A stretch of 64,000 nucleotides of DNA from Mycobacterium sp. DL (GTDB lineage Bacteria > Actinomycetota > Actinomycetes > Mycobacteriales > Mycobacteriaceae), in contig NZ_CP155796.1 of NCBI RefSeq assembly GCF_039729195.1, forward strand, positions 4,402,001 through 4,466,000, in the 5' to 3' direction. Below, one piece after another: positions 63,686 through 64,000 of the stretch. The notes under the pieces were generated by a model. It had not been told where the DNA came from. It made no database searches and saw only the letters and a list, made by a program, of their open reading frames with translations. The translations under genes and the position numbers were made by a program. The stretch's first letter is position 1, and the number at the start of each line of letters is the position of its first letter.

Positions 63686-64000
63686 GCCTCAGCGTGGCCG
63701 GCCCGCGGTTTCCCGGCCTGACGCACCGCTTGGACGGCTGGGTGGCCGGCTGGCGACGGATCGGTGCGCAGGCGCGGTTTTACGCGAAGACGCTCGGCTC
63801 TGTGTGGGAGGCCCTCGTCTACTACCGGGGCGAAACCCTGCGCATGATCGCGCAAATGGGCTTGGGCGCCGGCGCGCTGGCCATGATCGGCGGCACAGTG
63901 GGCATCGTCGGTTTCCTCACCCTGACAGCGGGTTCGCTTGTCACGATCCAGGGCTACAGCTCGCTGAGCGACATCGGCGTCGAGGCCCTGACCGGTTTCG
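63682..64000 (+). CDS. YrbEB-type Mce permease, partial
   Basis: The first 106 codons of the second permease, starting at ATG 63682 and overlapping the yrbEA stop (ATGA). The sequence (LVYYRGETLRMIAQMGLGAG, then a long hydrophobic segment) matches YrbEB proteins. The gene continues past the window end, where mce genes are expected. Confidence 0.88.
   Translation, partial: MSLSVAGPRFPGLTHRLDGWVAGWRRIGAQARFYAKTLGSVWEALVYYRGETLRMIAQMGLGAGALAMIGGTVGIVGFLTLTAGSLVTIQGYSSLSDIGVEALTGF

Overview
The window is high-GC, gene-dense chromosomal DNA of a mycobacterium, most likely a fast-growing environmental Mycolicibacterium that degrades aromatic compounds. Evidence: mycothiol synthase (mshD), a DUF732 secreted protein, an LCP/CpsA wall ligase, an acyl-ACP desaturase, YrbE/Mce permeases, and a backbone whose order (sseC-cysA2-thiX-lmeA-glnR-mshD ... 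pstB-phoU-LCP-dus-desA-tetR-mpaB) matches M. tuberculosis Rv0814c-Rv0826 as I remember it.

Region 1 (1-5.6 kb), backbone: a sulfur operon (DUF4395, CysA2, SseC) preceded by a 30-codon leaderless polycysteine ORF, then thiX-lmeA, and divergently glnR-mshD.

Region 2 (5.6-14.1 kb), arsenic island inserted between mshD and the pst operon. A long, translationally coupled minus-strand operon encodes an ArsR-ArsC fusion, a mycothiol-type ArsC, ArsR, Acr3, a second ArsC with an altered P-loop, ArsD, and an ArsA broken by a one-base frameshift. Next to it lie a plus-strand arsR and a divergent ArsO-like flavoprotein/MFS pair.

Region 3 (14.1-28.7 kb), backbone: pstSCAB with a PHO-box direct repeat, phoU with its own PHO box, LCP protein, Dus, DesA, a TetR/MpaB divergent pair, an L,D-transpeptidase, a Ser/Thr kinase, a secreted protein, and four tRNAs (Lys; Glu-Asp-Phe).

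Region 4 (28.9-49.6 kb), aromatic catabolism A: 4-hydroxy-2-oxovalerate aldolase and acylating acetaldehyde dehydrogenase; a fused indolepyruvate:ferredoxin oxidoreductase divergent from an Lrp regulator; a complete Rieske dioxygenase operon (alpha, beta, 103-aa protein, dihydrodiol dehydrogenase, 3Fe-4S ferredoxin, reductase, IclR, a 4,5-dihydroxyphthalate decarboxylase-like protein) in an order like the phthalate operon phtAaAbBAcAd; an amidohydrolase-MarR pair; and a full meta-cleavage lower pathway (extradiol dioxygenase, hydratase, decarboxylase, tautomerase, semialdehyde dehydrogenase).

Region 5 (49.7-62.2 kb), aromatic catabolism B: a cupin ring-cleavage dioxygenase overlapping a NahE/PhdJ-type hydratase-aldolase; then a two-component flavin monooxygenase, two SnoaL-like proteins, a VOC protein, SDR, a second Rieske alpha/beta pair, YceI and FAH proteins, flanked by two related TetR regulators. 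A shared inverted repeat, TGAACA-N14-TGTTCA, recurs exactly or in degenerate form in five promoter regions of regions 4 and 5 and looks like the operator of a local regulon. From 62.9 kb the window enters an mce-type operon (yrbEA, yrbEB), probably an importer. No insertion sequence, CRISPR array or rRNA was found.
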